A program made the position numbers and the translations under genes. Shown here one piece after another: positions 43,696-56,983 of a stretch of DNA of 64,000 bases (position 1 is its first letter; every line of letters begins with the position of its first letter). The DNA comes from Eriocheir sinensis (taxonomy: Eukaryota; Arthropoda; Malacostraca; Decapoda; Varunidae), in the NCBI RefSeq assembly GCF_024679095.1, contig NC_066509.1, positions 17,928,299 to 17,992,298 on the forward strand. The letters are read 5' to 3'. The notes below the pieces were generated by a model. The model ran no database searches. It saw only the letters and a list, made by a program, of their open reading frames with translations, and was not told where the DNA came from.

Positions 43696-44310
43696 GCTAA
43701 ATCTTGTTAACGCAGTTAAATGATATTCAGTACATAATTATATAAAGATCACAACTTATATTAATAGAAAAAAATTGGGATAAATATTGTTTTATATATT
43801 TTTAAAAGCAAGTGTTAATAGCACAAAAACTGTGCTAGATCGGCGTCGCATGACCCTCCAACACCCCCCCAACAATTTATATCATGCAACTAGGGGTCTA
43901 AAATGGAAAATGTTGAAAAGTAAAGACGGCGCCACTATAAACACTTGCCTGCGCCACAACGGGGTGGGGCCGACCATCAGGCCCTGCTATGAAGGCCTAC
44001 CGGCGCCACAGGCCAAGACGTAAAAGGAAAAAAAAGCTGACTTTGTTTATGATGCCATGTTGTAGGGTTCATCAGGGCTAACAAATGTTATTATACAATG
44101 TCATGTCTACAATGCATGAATAAGCCAGGAAAACAGCTTGAAGAGAACAACAACAACAACAACAAGATGGACAGTCTGTTGATCGGCGTCTGCGACGCCG
44201 ATAATAACAATGTAGATGACAGGCCATTGAAAAAAGCCATACTTTTTGGTATATATTTCAAATATTATTCAGACAGTTTGGTGATAAAATACATATTTTT
44301 TCCCTTAAAG
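43696..44310. other. Flank of the second IR locus, with a SINE-A 3' fragment
   Basis: 43915-44030 matches the SINE-A 3' half on the plus strand: GGCGCCACTATAAACACTTG, GCCGACCATCAGGCCC and GGCCAAGACGTAAAAGG. A frame from 44166 (MDSLLIGVCDADNNNVDDRP) runs into the exon at 44311, but a splice acceptor precedes that exon, so it is probably not coding. Confidence 0.6.
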
Positions 44311-44412
44311 ATCAACCGCTTATCATTAGAATCACCAAGACTGAAGTGGATCGTTGTCGCAAAGGAAGATTTTTCTGCAACTCTACAAGAAGTGTTGCGG
44401 GAGGGAACACAG
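44311..44412 (+). CDS. IR-like N-terminal exon
   Basis: A strong acceptor (TTTTTTCCCTTAAAG) and donor (GTATGG) frame 34 whole codons: INRLSLESPRLKWIVVAKED, FSATLQEVLREGTQ. The segment resembles the N-terminal ligand-domain exons of decapod IRs, where (V)REGTQ is common. It joins in phase to the exon at 50253. It belongs to a second receptor gene, or an alternative copy, in tandem with the one ending at 34281. Confidence 0.5.
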
Positions 44413-44511
44413 GTATGGCTGGCTTTCTAGCTCTCATTCTTTCAATATCTCCATATTTTACTGTGTGCACGTATAATAAATGATTGTTTCATTAAAATAT
44501 TCTTCATATTT

Positions 44512-44515
<4 letters not shown>

Positions 44516-44566
<51 letters not shown>
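44516..44566. repeat. (CA)n microsatellite
   Basis: About 50 bp of CA. The following 44567-44675 has a B-box-like GGTTCGAGCCCTC but no full tRNA head. Confidence 0.9.
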
Positions 44567-44568
<2 letters not shown>

Positions 44569-44683
44569 TTACGGCGTGACATGCACCGGTTCGAGCCCTC
44601 TCATGCCGAGTTTTTTTCCCGCTGAGTAGGAGCGGTTATTGCCCCCCTTGAGCAAGGGGATGGGGTGTGTGGTGTGTGAGGTT

Positions 44684-45419
44684 CAGTGGTGGGCGCGGTA
44701 CCAAAAGTTTGGGGTTGCGTTACGCGGTACTGCGGTACCTCAGCATGCCCAGTGCGTTCCGCGGTACTCCGGTACTTTTCCCGCCCCCCCCTGGTGCGTT
44801 CCGTGGTTCTGCGGTACTGCGGTACCTGGTTTCCAAAGAAGCACTTAAAAAGAGAAAAAAAATTGCTCTGCGACACCAATTACCAAAAACACTTATATGT
44901 AAAAAAAAAATAAACGCTAAAAATCACATTTCAATACAAGTACTTACAATAGAGAAGACTGTACAAAAGTAAATAATTAAAAAAAAGTATGGTTCCTCCT
45001 AGAAAAGCATAGGTGAAAAAATCCTGGTTCCAACCTCCCTCCGATGAAAAATCACATCCTTTTAATTAACAATAGGTACCTATCCTTTTCAGTGAAAGTG
45101 CCTTCCCTCTTTCCCACGGTGTCTGTGCGTATGTACGACTGTCTGTCTGTCTGTCTGGTGGGTCAGGTGCCCCCCCTTCCCCGGCCCCCTCAAACAGTGG
45201 TATTGTGTATTTTTATTTACATATTTATTTATTCATTAATTATTATCATCACTATTTTTCTTTAAAGTGTTTGCTGGTACCGCGAAAAGTACCCTTGGAA
45301 ATTTGAACGCGGTACCGGTACTCCGGTACTTTCAGCAATCATCTGCGGTACTGCGGTACCGGTTTGGTAATGCGGTAGTACCGCAGTACCGCAAAAAGTA
45401 CCGAAAATGCCCAGCACTG
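44684..45419. mobile_element. hAT-type non-autonomous element with 8-bp target duplication
   Basis: Ends CAGTGGTGGGCGCGGTACC (44684) and, inverted, CAGTGCTGGGCATTTTCGGT (from 45419). The 8-bp GTGAGGTT flanks both sides (44676-44683 and 45420-45427). Start CAGTG and an 8-bp duplication are the marks of hAT elements. Length 736 bp with no transposase. Both subterminal regions carry many GCGGTACTGCGGTACC-like words. Confidence 0.92.
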
Positions 45420-45523
45420 GTGAGGTTCTAACAGTACCCAAAGATCGACTAAAGAACCTTGCTCAAATCTTGAGGGTACTTGCTGGCGATTGCGAGTCCA
45501 CTGCATGATCAGGCCATGGTGAA

Positions 45524-45527
<4 letters not shown>

Positions 45528-45580
<53 letters not shown>

Positions 45581-45592
45581 CACACACACACG
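45528..45592. repeat. (CA)n microsatellite
   Basis: CA repeat with one TG interruption. 45593-45940 is unassigned. Confidence 0.95.
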
Positions 45593-45939
45593 TTGACCTC
45601 AGGCGGAGTCGGGTGTGTGACCTGAGCGCTCTCTGTAGCTGCCACATAGTCGCCTGTAACCCTGCTCACCAGCATCATCACCCTCGCCTTCACCTCAATA
45701 CTTACCCCGCCCGCATTTACAGTCACATACACCACCAACGGACAGTGCAGGTCAGTGCAGTGCAGTATTGCTTACCACTACTCTCAGCATTTCCTTCACA
45801 GCCTCAGGCATGGAACAGGATAACCCTCCTCATCGTCCATTAGCACACTGAAAACACTGAAACTATTTCGTGGCCGTGGCTGCCGGGCAGGGCGTTGTGT
45901 TCAGCGAGTCATCAAAACAATTAGAAGTGTGCGCCGATT

Positions 45940-48297
45940 AGCTAATACAGTGAAGCAAAGCGACTACAAACACTTTGAAGTGTCGCGTGTGTGGTATAAC
46001 CTTCCCTTGGTGCAGGTCACACGTCATCTCCCTCAACAACAACAAAAACATGAAAAGGTTATTACCAACGTGAAAACCATAAACCCGGACCTAGTGACAA
46101 TCATGGAACCCTTGCAAGTGACCCCAGAACTATGCCCGTTGGACGGGTACAGTATTTTCTTCCGTCTCAGGGAGGGCAGAAGGGGTGGTTGAGTTTTAGT
46201 GTGGTGCTGGACGCTTCCAACCCCTCAATGGTCTATGTGCACGTTCCCGATGAGGATCAAAATCACCCCTTCCCACTCCTCCCACCAGATTGTCGCCAAC
46301 AAACTATGTGTAGTGTACAACCCTCCCCGTTCTCCCTCCGGCCCAGTGTTAGTGAATCTCCTCGCCAATATAGTAGACGATACACGTGTTAGGTACCCCG
46401 GTGCTAAGTTCGTGTTGTGGGGGGACTTTAACGAACTAGACATTGCTGACGCTACAAATCACTTGTGCCACATGCAAATTGTTGACCCTCCCACCCATGA
46501 AAGGAACACGCTGGACTTGATTCTCACTGACCTGACGAACTGGTACCCCACCCACCCATCAGCCTGACTCTAAGATTATACACATGGCAGTGGCTGATGA
46601 GTTACACTTGGGTCGAAGTTTTGACTGTGCACGACGTTACGGAGATGTGGAACAATTACCTCACCATCGTCACTCAGGCCAATCACCACTTCTTCCCCAC
46701 TACGACACTACACACACAGCCAGCGGACCTACCTTGGATGACTCCAAGAATTAAAACCCTTATGCATTAAAGGGACTGTACCTTCCACACGAACCAAACC
46801 AGATACAGGGCGCTGAGAAACAAAGTCATCAGGGACATTACCATCGCGAAGAAAGATTATTATCCAGAAATTACAACATCTAGAGGGCAATAACACCAGC
46901 AAGTTGTTCGCCAAAACTCGTCACCTATGTGGCCTTGGAAACCATTGTCGGTTTCTCCCTTTCTCCCCTCCCACTCCTCCCCCGTTGCGGCAGCGAACTG
47001 ATGAACTCTCACTTCTCATCTCTATGAAAAAGTTTCCCCCCTCTAGACCTTGCCTCCCTCCCTTCACTGTCAAATCCTCCCACCTTTGAAGAGTTTCAAG
47101 TTACCGAAAAGCTCAGATCTTTTAAACTAAAAAAGTCTACCACCCCTTTGAATTTACCCATAAAACTTTATCAGGACTTTTCTTATGAACTTGACTTCCC
47201 CCTCACCCCTATCATAAATACCTCCTTTACTCAGAGTAAATGTCCTAGAGACCGGAAAACCTCATTCATTACTCCCATCCCCAAAGTCAATAACCCCACC
47301 TCATTAAATGAACTAAGGCCCATAGCTATCAGAGCAATCTCCAGCCTGCTTTGTGAAAACTTTGTGTTTAGCTGGGCATATGCTACTATTCATTACAAAA
47401 AAATGATCCCAGGCAGTTCGGCAACGTAAGACCCTCCTCCATAGCACTCTGTCTTATCATCATGCTTGATTTCATCCTTAAAAACAGGAAACCAGAAAAA
47501 AACCTCCACTGCCCTCGCTTCCATTGACTTCCGAAAAGTATTCGACCTGGCTGTCCACACCACTGTCGTCATCTAGCCTATAAATAGTCGGCCTTCCCTT
47601 CCACCTGACATCCTTACTGGCTGATTTCCTGACGTAGCGTCGCCAAGCAGTGAGTCATCATGGCTGGACCTTAATCTTTCAGCCCCTTTCTGCTTTGGTG
47701 CCACATGAGACGGGAATGGTAACTCAGCGTTTCCTCGTCCTCATTAATGACGCGCTGAGAAACGCCCCTCTTCTCTGGAAATACGTCAATGATTCTACTG
47801 TGGCATCACCACAAACAACACAGGCCCTGACTACATGCCTCTACAATGCAGAGCTGGACGCAAAATAACCTCTTCACCAGATGCAGGTCGTAGAGTCCAC
47901 TAACATGCTTGGATTCACCTTGGACAGCACGCTGAGTTAGGGCAAGCAAGTCACCACCATCATCAAGGTAGCTTCTTAGAAACTCATCATGTTTAGGCGC
48001 ATGAAGTAACTAGGAGCCCCAAGCGAACGCTAAGGGAACTGTACACATCCTTTATAATCTCCGGTCTCCTCTACGCTTCACATACTTGGGCATCCACCAT
48101 CACTAAGACCCTGCAACGCCAACGAGAGAGAGTAAAAAAAGCGGGTCTGCAGATAGATTTTAGACACTTCTTATACCACCTACGAGAAAGCCCTCGCCCA
48201 TCTCAACTTGCACATAACTCAGAACCATAATCAGCTAACCCTAAAACAAAAACTGCAAGACCCTCGTACGAAACTCCTAACAGAGACACCTGCTCCT
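45940..48297 (+). mobile_element. APE-type LINE (LINE-F), degraded
   Basis: Endonuclease: NVKTINPDLVTIMEPLQVTP, LCVVYNPPRSPSGPVLVNLL, FVLWGDFNELDIADATNHL (GDFN) and NTLDLILTDL. Reverse transcriptase: FITPIPKVNNPTSLNELRPI, SIDFRKVFDLAVHTT and the C-terminal ELYTSFIISGLLYASHTWAS. Many stops and frameshifts. The YADD motif is not recognisable. It is cut at 48297 by the LTR. Confidence 0.75.
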
Positions 48298-48714
48298 GTA
48301 GCGAGCGAGTCCCCGCTGAAACCAGTGACCAAGGAAAATTGAGTGCTCAGGACAGACTCAATTTGTTAATGTTTTCGTCCTTGTCTCCTAAGTGTTCTTG
48401 TCTCTTGTCGCGCTCCCTGTTGTCCGTGTTGTGTCTCAATTGTTTATCTATTGTTACTCGTTTATTTTCTACTGTCTGTCCTCGTCTTGCTACAGTTCTC
48501 TTCTACATATTGTTCCACATTTACACCAATACTCCAATGTCATTCACACTACACTACATCTTCACAAACACATATACACTCAACCACCTCTTTTGTGTGT
48601 CTTGTCCGTGTCAATGACCTGTGTGATTTTTGTCAATAAAGTAACCCTGACGGATATTGCATTTCTCTATCCGTAAACCAATTAGCTCTTAGAACACTCA
48701 GTAACGGCACCAAC
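48298..48714 (+). mobile_element. LTR (family TGTAGC...), plus orientation
   Basis: Begins TGTAGCGAGCGAGTCCCCGC and ends ...ACGGCACCAACA. AATAAAG at 48638. Matches the solo LTR at 8021-8430 and the inverted copy at 49017-49458. The next bases, ATTGGTGACCCTGCAG, resemble the primer-binding start of Gypsy/BEL-type retrotransposons, so this is probably a 5' LTR with a short leader. Confidence 0.75.
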
Positions 48715-49016
48715 AATTGGTGACCCTGCAGTGTTGCTATGGTTCAAGGTGCCTTATAAACCAGTGCCGTTTCAAGGGCACTTTCTCCCAGAGGGTGGAC
48801 ATGAGTCAGAAGCATCTGATTCATTCGTCCTACCTCTCCTGGAGCAAGAAACTTTATCTCCACTCGGGGTTTGTGAGGTTGAGCTCCAGGCCAGGAGAAG
48901 CATTACGCCACTAGTCGTAGTAGCCACCTTCAGGGTATGTCCCGTGCCCTCCCGGCACCCTCTGTGCCTCCCCTAGGCACCCTCAGTGCACCTTCAGGCA
49001 CCTTTGTTGGCGGTAG
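48715..49016 (+). mobile_element. Leader and possible gag start of the LTR element
   Basis: About 300 bp between two LTRs of opposite orientation. A frame with GHESEASDSFVLPLLEQETL is a possible gag start, but I see no domain. The right part repeats GGCACC words. Confidence 0.45.
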
Positions 49017-49458
49017 TGAGTGTTCTGAGTGCTAATCGGTTCACGGATAGAGAAAGGCAATATCTGTCAGCGTTGCTTTATTAACACAAATCACACAGGT
49101 CATTGACATATACAAGACACATAAAAGAGGTGGTTGAGTGCATATATGTTTGTGAAGATGTAGTGTAGTGTGAATGACATTGGAGTATTGGTGTAAATGT
49201 GGAACAAAATGTAGAAGAGAACTGTAGCAAGACAAGGACAGACAGTGAAAGATAAACGAGTAACAAGAGCAGTTAACATTGATGACGCAACACGGACAAC
49301 AGGGAGACGAGACAGCGACAATGAAAATACTTAGACGGCACAGGCGACACAAGACGAGGGGCGACGAAAACGTTGACACGAATACACTTAATGAGTCTGT
49401 GCTGCAGCGCCACATTTTCTTGGGTCACAGGGAAAGCAGAGCACACGGTTTTCAGCGG
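49017..49458 (-). mobile_element. LTR of the same family, minus orientation
   Basis: On the minus strand it reads CACCGCTGAAAACCGTGTGC ... AATAAAGCAACGCTGACAGA ... CTACCGCCAACA. It aligns along its length with 48298-48714, except the first 10 bases, which are replaced by (TA)n. Confidence 0.8.
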
Positions 49459-49459
49459 T

Positions 49460-49462
<3 letters not shown>

Positions 49463-49537
<75 letters not shown>
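49463..49537. repeat. (TA)n microsatellite
   Basis: TA tract between the LTR and the T-run of LINE-A. Confidence 0.97.
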
Positions 49538-49551
<14 letters not shown>

Positions 49552-50020
49552 GCAGCAAAGGAGACAGCAGAAAGGCACGAAAAAAGGCGGCAATAAAAAA
49601 AGTCCGCTACTCGCTCCTCCTGTAAAGAATCCGAAGAGGTGTCCTGATACCTTCCTCTTGAATGAGTTCAGGTCATAGGCAGGAGAAAATACAGTTGAAA
49701 GAAGATCGTTCCAGAGATTACCAGCATGAGGGATGAACGAGTGAAGATGCTGGTTAACTCGTGCGTAAGGGATTTGGAAAGTAAAGGGATGAGCTTGAGT
49801 AGAAAGTCATGTGCGGCAGGGCCGTATGATCGGGGAAGGCAGGCAGTTAGCAAGTTCAAAAGAGCAGTCCGCGTGAAAATATCGATAGAAGATAGAAAGG
49901 AGTGAACATGGCGGCGGAATTAAGTAGGAGTAGGAGAGCTGATACGTCTAAGAGCCTTAGACTCCACTCTGTCCAGAAGAGCTGTGTGAGTGGAGCCCCC
50001 CCACACGTGAGATGCATACT
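49538..50020 (-). mobile_element. LINE-A 3' end, 5'-truncated
   Basis: T-run, GCAGCAAAGGAGACAGCAGA, then LINE-A 3' UTR and C-terminal codons (LLTACLPRSYGPAAHDF frame; EYASHVWGGSTHTALLDRVE). A deletion near 49925 removes part of the protein. It stops at GCATACTCC, where (CA)n begins. Confidence 0.88.
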
Positions 50021-50188
<168 letters not shown>

Positions 50189-50252
50189 GTGTATGTGTGT
50201 ATGCAAGCGTGCGAGTCCACATTTGTGTGTAATAATATTTATATTTTTCCAG

Positions 50253-50329
50253 GTCGGCCTTGTAATTCATAACAGTCGTGGTTATTACAAAGTGCTAGCA
50301 TCTTATATTAACCAGGATAACGAAATCAG
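50253..50329 (+). CDS. IR-like N-terminal exon
   Basis: Acceptor ATATTTTTCCAG, donor GTAATA. Frame: VGLVIHNSRGYYKVLASYIN, QDNEI plus two bases. It follows on from ...LREGTQ at 44412 in phase. The next exon was not found before the window ends. Confidence 0.5.
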
Positions 50330-51339
50330 GTAATATAGTAAATATCTTATGTTGTTTATTAACATTAACATATTTCACCCGCGATACTTATTTTTGCATG
50401 TATTTTCTGGAAACACTGCTGCTATATGCACCATACATGTTGTTTTTTGAATAGCTGAAAAAAAATAATACGGATAATAAGAGTTACATACAAAAATGAA
50501 AATCTGAATCTACCTAAAGTCAAGTATCCTGTCCCTTAAGAACCCAAATATGAGTTTTGATTCAGTGAACCATGGTTATATTTTCTCTCTGGGGAGATGT
50601 TCTACATTAATAAATTGTTCACTCAATCTACCTCACTATTTGGATTTCCGTGTCGCTTGTTCTCCCTCGTTTACTTTATATTTGTGAGTTATGACCATTG
50701 AACTGTGTCTTGGAGAGACGAATTGACGCCTTTAGTAACAGGTGTCTTCACTAATATTATCACTAATAATATCAATTTGAGTGAATTAACGATTACTGCA
50801 TGAAACATAATCTAGACATAGTATGTAAACACCAACTCCGGCTTATGTGCATGTGGTGTGCTTCGTTACTTCTGTATGACAATCCTGAGTGGCGGAGGCA
50901 TCCCACAAGGCCCGTAGATCAATGAAGTCGATAAATCATGCCATAAAATGCTTATGACGTGAAGATTAGTATTATTATGGTCGGATGTGCTCTCAGCGTG
51001 TCGTCGTTGGGTGGGTTAAAGAGAGCGCCAAAGGGCGTTTGCCTTCATTGTTTGATTGATACCTCAAGTATCTAAAAGAAGACCCACACTTGTAATGTAA
51101 AATTAGTTAGGTGAGGGTAAAGTTGGCTGCATACGCTATAGCTGCACGTGGATTCCGTACTAATATCCGTTCCATTTGCCAAGGTTTTCTAACAGTGCCG
51201 GTAACGGTACAGGCACAGACTAATCTTTTCATTTTTTTACTGATTCATAGTTCATATGTTTATGTGTTCATGGTTTTCTGACTGGCCTGTATTATGGGAC
51301 TGTGAGTGCTTTGAAGTGTGTGAGTGTGTGTAGGGGGTG
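50330..51339. other. Intron or intergenic, no gene recognised
   Basis: AT-rich. A short RTE-like scrap (CTTGGAGAGACGAATTGACG CCTTTAGTAACAG at about 50711) resembles the C-terminal RTE block at 29895. Confidence 0.45.
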
Positions 51340-51620
51340 TTTGGCAAGCTTCTTTCCCGTGAATGCGGGAGTGAAGCAAGGCTGTATCCTTGTCCCATTG
51401 ATTTTCAACACTTGTAGGGACTGGGTACTAGGCAGGGTTGTGGACTAGAGGCAATACCAGGGTCACTGATCTTGTTTTTGCCGATGATGCATTTATACCG
51501 GAGTCGTCACTGGATATTTTGATGATGGCTTTTGAGGCACTGCGCGAAGAGGCGAAGCCACTGGGAATTTGGGTCTCCTGGGCCAAGACCAAAGTATACA
51601 GATGCTTTGATCTGTCTTAA
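51340..51620 (+). mobile_element. RTE-like LINE fragment
   Basis: VNAGVKQGCILVPLIFNTC, then DWVLGRVVD, then NTRVTDLVFADDAFIPESSL, DILMMAFEALREEAKPLGIW VSWAKTKV. The FADD motif is intact. Related to 29510-29662. Confidence 0.8.
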
Positions 51621-51640
51621 TGTGTGTGTTAGTGTTTGTT

Positions 51641-52589
<949 letters not shown>

Positions 52590-55500
52590 AATTTGGAAAC
52601 ACTTTGAAACACTTTGAAACACTTTATTATACTTGCAGAAAATACAAGAGCAAAATATGTTGTAATATACATACAAGCAAGTAGTTCATATAAAACAACG
52701 TTTTTTGGGCAAAATATGATTTTTTTTTTACAACGAATACCCCAAACCAGGCAAAGACAAGGAAAGAAAAATATATACATATATACATTTATGGCTAGTT
52801 GGCCATTAACCCAACAGTATGTACATACTTTGGGAGAGGGAAAAGGAAAGAAGGAGAATGAAAGTAAAAGTATAATTTATTGAGTTGGAACATGATAGGG
52901 ACTGTTTACATAAGAGATATTTCAAGTTTCTAGTATTTAGCTATTTCATATTTTGTATAATGTCTTTTAAAAGAACTTATTGTTGGCAAAAGTTTTGTAT
53001 GATTTGGTATTTAATTCCATAGCTTAGGGCCTGAGTAAGATAGGGAATGTTTGAATAATGTTAGATTGTGTTGTGGTGTTGTAAGATTTTCACGAGTGCA
53101 TGTTGGATAATTGTGTTGTGGTTGTAATGCTGGATCAAAGTTCTTAGAATTTTATACATATAAATTCCAATATGTATTTTATTATGGTCAAAAAGTTTTA
53201 AAATGTTGGTTTCTTTGAAAAGAGGCTGTGTGTGTTCTAGGTGGTCACTCTTTGTTATAATCCTGACAATTTTATTCTGGAGTCTGAACAATGGTAGTAG
53301 GTGAGTAGGATAAGTATTGTACCATATGGCTGTACAATAACTGAGGTGGGGCAGGACATGGGCATGGTAAAGAATTTTAAGTACATATTAAGGCATCAGA
53401 TATTTAACTTGGTGGAGGAGATAAATCAACCGTGATAATTTGAGACATAGTCCAGATATATGTTGTTTGAATGTCAAGGCTTGGTCAATGATCACACCTA
53501 GTAATGTATGTTGGGTGGTTTTTTGGGTAACATCATTTTGATACTGTATGGGGGGTAAGTTTTCTGATGTTTTATTGGTGAACAGCATATAATATGTTTT
53601 ATTTAAATTAACAGTTAGTCTATTATTTGCACACCAAACCTGGAAAGTTTTGAGGTCAGTGTTCGCTCTGTTAATAATATCAATTGGGTCTTTACCAGTA
53701 ACATATTATATATATATTATTATTATTATTATTTTTTATTTAATATCACCACGAATTAAGTTACAGTTGTCAAAAAAAAAAAAAAACAGATAAGATACGC
53801 CACCACCTGCGGATGAATGTCGTCCGTTTTTGTCGTCGTCTCAGTTTTGTATACTTCGCACCGGTGGTGCGCAGATCACCTTGACGTTATATTATTATTA
53901 TTATATAATATCATTATTATTTCACCACACAAATGGAAACAAAAAAAACGATAACAAAAAACACTGGAGATTATAGACGCCGCGTTTATTAGTGTCTCAG
54001 TTTTGTATACTTTACCTGGTCGGTGCGCAGCACTATCCTGGTCCGCGACGAATCTTGACGTAGCCACCGACTATTATTGAACAACTCGTCACTCTTACTC
54101 TCTCTCACAACTGACACACTGACACAACGACAGTCACTCCGACGACGCTTCTTCATATACATAGCTACATATATAATTCCTTAAGGAAGCTGCTGAAGTC
54201 TTATCAAACGCCTTTACGCCCCCCGACGTGACCAATTATATTTCAACCTGTAACTCGTCACTCCTCTCACGAGAGAAGTCAACTGACACAACGACAGACA
54301 GCTCAGCTCCCGACGCTTCTTGTACATATAGGCTACGAATATAATTCGCCTTAAGGAAGCTGAAGTCTTAATCAACGCCCTTTACACGCCCCCCGACAAG
54401 CCCGTTACAATATAAGGTGGAGTCGTCAGCAAAAAGTATTGCTTTAAAATTTGAAAATATATGAGCTAAATCATTAATATACAGAAGAAAAAGTATCGGG
54501 CCAAGAACACTCCCTTGAGGGACTCCATATTCAATAGGTTTAGGTGTGGATGAATAGTTTTGAATCTTGACAGATTGAGTTATGTTTGTTAGATAATCTT
54601 TAAACCATCCATGTATGATACCCCGTATTCCATAATATTCTAGTTTTTTTTATAGTAAAATATCATGTCTTACAGTATCAAATGCTTTGGAGAAGTCAAT
54701 AAAAACGCTAAGTAGTGAAAGTTTAGAGTCCAAAGTAGAATAGATTTCCTCGGTGAAGGAACTCAAAGCGTTAAAGGTGCTCAGGCCTTGTCGGAAACCA
54801 AACTGTTCAGGGTTTAAAATGGATTTAGCTTCAAGAAATTATATCAAAAACTTTTTCATTATTTTCTCAAAAATTTTAGAGTAAATATTGAGCAGAGATA
54901 TATCTTTAGATACATCTTTAGGACCTTTTTTTGTAAATGGGTATAACAGTGGCATGTTTCAAGCAATGTGGAAAATTACCATTGGCAATGGATTGGTTAA
55001 ACAGTATAGCTAATGGTATGGCTATTTGATATTTATTTGTTTTAATAAGAGATATTAGAGATGTCATGTGTATTGCTTTTTTTTATTTTGCAAGGAGCTG
55101 ATTATGTTAACTACATCTTGTGGGTATATTGTGGGAATTGCCATAGATGTTGGGTAGTCACCTCGAAGAAACCTTAAAGGGTTCTCATTAGATGGTGGGA
55201 TATTTTATTTATCTAAGTTATGGGCAACATTAGTATAGTAGTCATTAAATGCTTCAGCTATTTCTAAAGGATTCTTCAAAATTCTGTTGTTATGGGATAT
55301 ATAGTTTAGGTAATTATTTTTATGATCGTTTTTTAGTTGATTTATGGTGTTCCATATTTTTCTTGTGTCATTCTTAAAGTTAGAAAATATAGCCATATAA
55401 TAAGCCTGTTTAGCACTTTTAATTACTATGTTTAAGGTATTACGATATTGTTTGTAGTAATTTTCTGAAATAGCACCAATTTTATAGTCTTTGAATAAGT

Positions 55501-56460
55501 TGTTTTTTAACCTAATAGAATTTAGAACAGCTTGTGTTATCCAAGGATTGTTTATTCTTTTGTCAGTTAGATATTTAGTTTTTAAAGGAAAACATTGGTT
55601 ATATATTTCTTTGATTTTAGTAATAAATATATCAAAGTTGTAATTAATGTCTTCTGAGAAAAGGAGATTATTCCAATTTAATGAGTTTAATTTGTGGGAA
55701 AAAAGCTGTTTGCCTTCTTGTCCTATATTTCTGAAAGTAAACTCATGTAGTTTATGGTTTGTTGGGGGAATAGCTATGTTCAAAAATATTGGGAGATGGT
55801 CCGAGAATGGGAAATGAATAATTACCGAGGTAAAGTTTCTGTTAAAATTAGTATAAATATGGTATAGTAAGGATGGTTGTCCTAGATTACTGCTGTCAGG
55901 AAATGTAGGTCTGGCAGTATGGGGAGTGAAATTGAGAGATTGGACATTCACCAGGAAATTGTTTGTAGGGATGTGTGTTGTGTGTTCTAACAGGTTAATG
56001 TTAAAATCTCCTTAGATTACAGAATTATTGTTTTTTATAGAATCTTTCAAGAGTGCATACAAAATAGTTGTAAATTCTTCTTCAGCTATATGTTTACTGT
56101 TTGGTCTATAGATTGCACATATTGTTATATTTAATGGATTCAAGTTTATTCTAATACTATTGATTTCAATGTTTTCATTTACAATTGTTAATTTTTCAAC
56201 TTCTTCAACAAAAATTGAGACTCCTCCCTGAGGTCGTGTGTTTCTGGTGAGGTGATAGGAGTGATAACCAGCAAATTCATGGTGGTGCTTGTTCCTGTCA
56301 TTTAGCCAAGTCTCTGTTATTACTAAAATATCCGGTGGTGTTTTAAGACATTTAAGGAATGATCTAATATTGTCACCATTTTCTTATAGTGACCTAGAGT
56401 TCATATGCATTATGTTTAAGTTCGTCGTGTTGGGAGATTTGATAAGACTATTGTAAGTAT
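52590..56460 (-). mobile_element. CR1-group LINE (LINE-D), long degraded copy split by an LTR-like insertion
   Basis: Endonuclease (56430-55800): ITETWLNDRNKHHHEFAGYH, RPQGGVSIFVEEVEK, GDFNINLLEHTTHI and FPFSDHLPIFLNIAIPP. Central region (55951-55205) is stop-free. Reverse transcriptase (to 54412): [58 protein letters not shown] and ILFADDSTLY. It resumes at 53707: GKDPIDIINRANTDLKTFQV WCANN, LLGVIIDQALTFKQHISG and LQNKIVRIITKSDHLEHTQP. The 3' tail has AAAGTGTTTC repeated three times (52590-52622). Stops are frequent in the polymerase. Confidence 0.85.
53708..54411 (-). mobile_element. LTR-like insertion in LINE-D
   Basis: Splits the polymerase between ADDSTLY and VTGKDP. On the minus strand it starts TGTAACGGGCTTGTCGGGGG, like many Gypsy LTRs. 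ATAT lies at both edges. The other end is TTATTA/TATA-rich, and no CA terminus is clear. It contains two internal direct repeats: AACTCGTCACTC...CGCCCCCCGAC at about 54083-54228 and 54247-54393, and GTCTCAGTTTTGTATAC at 53838 and 53993. Confidence 0.55.
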
Positions 56461-56819
56461 TTATGTCTTAATATTTAGATATGGAATCAAAATCCATATG
56501 TCCGTGTATTTGATTGACTATTCCCATGCCAATGTCTGCACTAGCGTGATCATGATCCAGTTCATTAAACAGAGCGTGATATAAGTGGGTCATAGAGATA
56601 AAGTAATATGAAAGAGATAAAGAACAGGAGTATAAAAAAGGGAGGAAGACTTCTTTAGGAAACGCTGCACTTGGTGCGATATAAAAAGACATAACAAATT
56701 ATATATGACTCATCGTGTAATAAGATAGAAAATGTTTATCCATGAAGCAAAAATATTAATTGTACAAGAGACACATTGCGTGTATATATAATCATAGTCA
56801 CTGTTGCTATGTTAAAGTT
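56461..56819. other. No gene recognised
   Basis: AT-rich flank between LINE-D and the trinucleotide repeat field. Confidence 0.4.
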
Positions 56820-56834
56820 ATAGTGGATGTAGTA

Positions 56835-56881
<47 letters not shown>

Positions 56882-56939
56882 AGTAGTAGTAGTAGTGGTG
56901 GTAGTAGTAGTAGTGTTGGTAGTAGTAGTAGTAGTGGTG

Positions 56940-56983
<44 letters not shown>

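Noticed and set aside
44098..44310. Upstream extension of the IR exon as coding (MDSLLIGVCDADNNN...)
   Set aside because: A strong polypyrimidine-AG acceptor directly precedes 44311 and the upstream part has no similarity to IRs.
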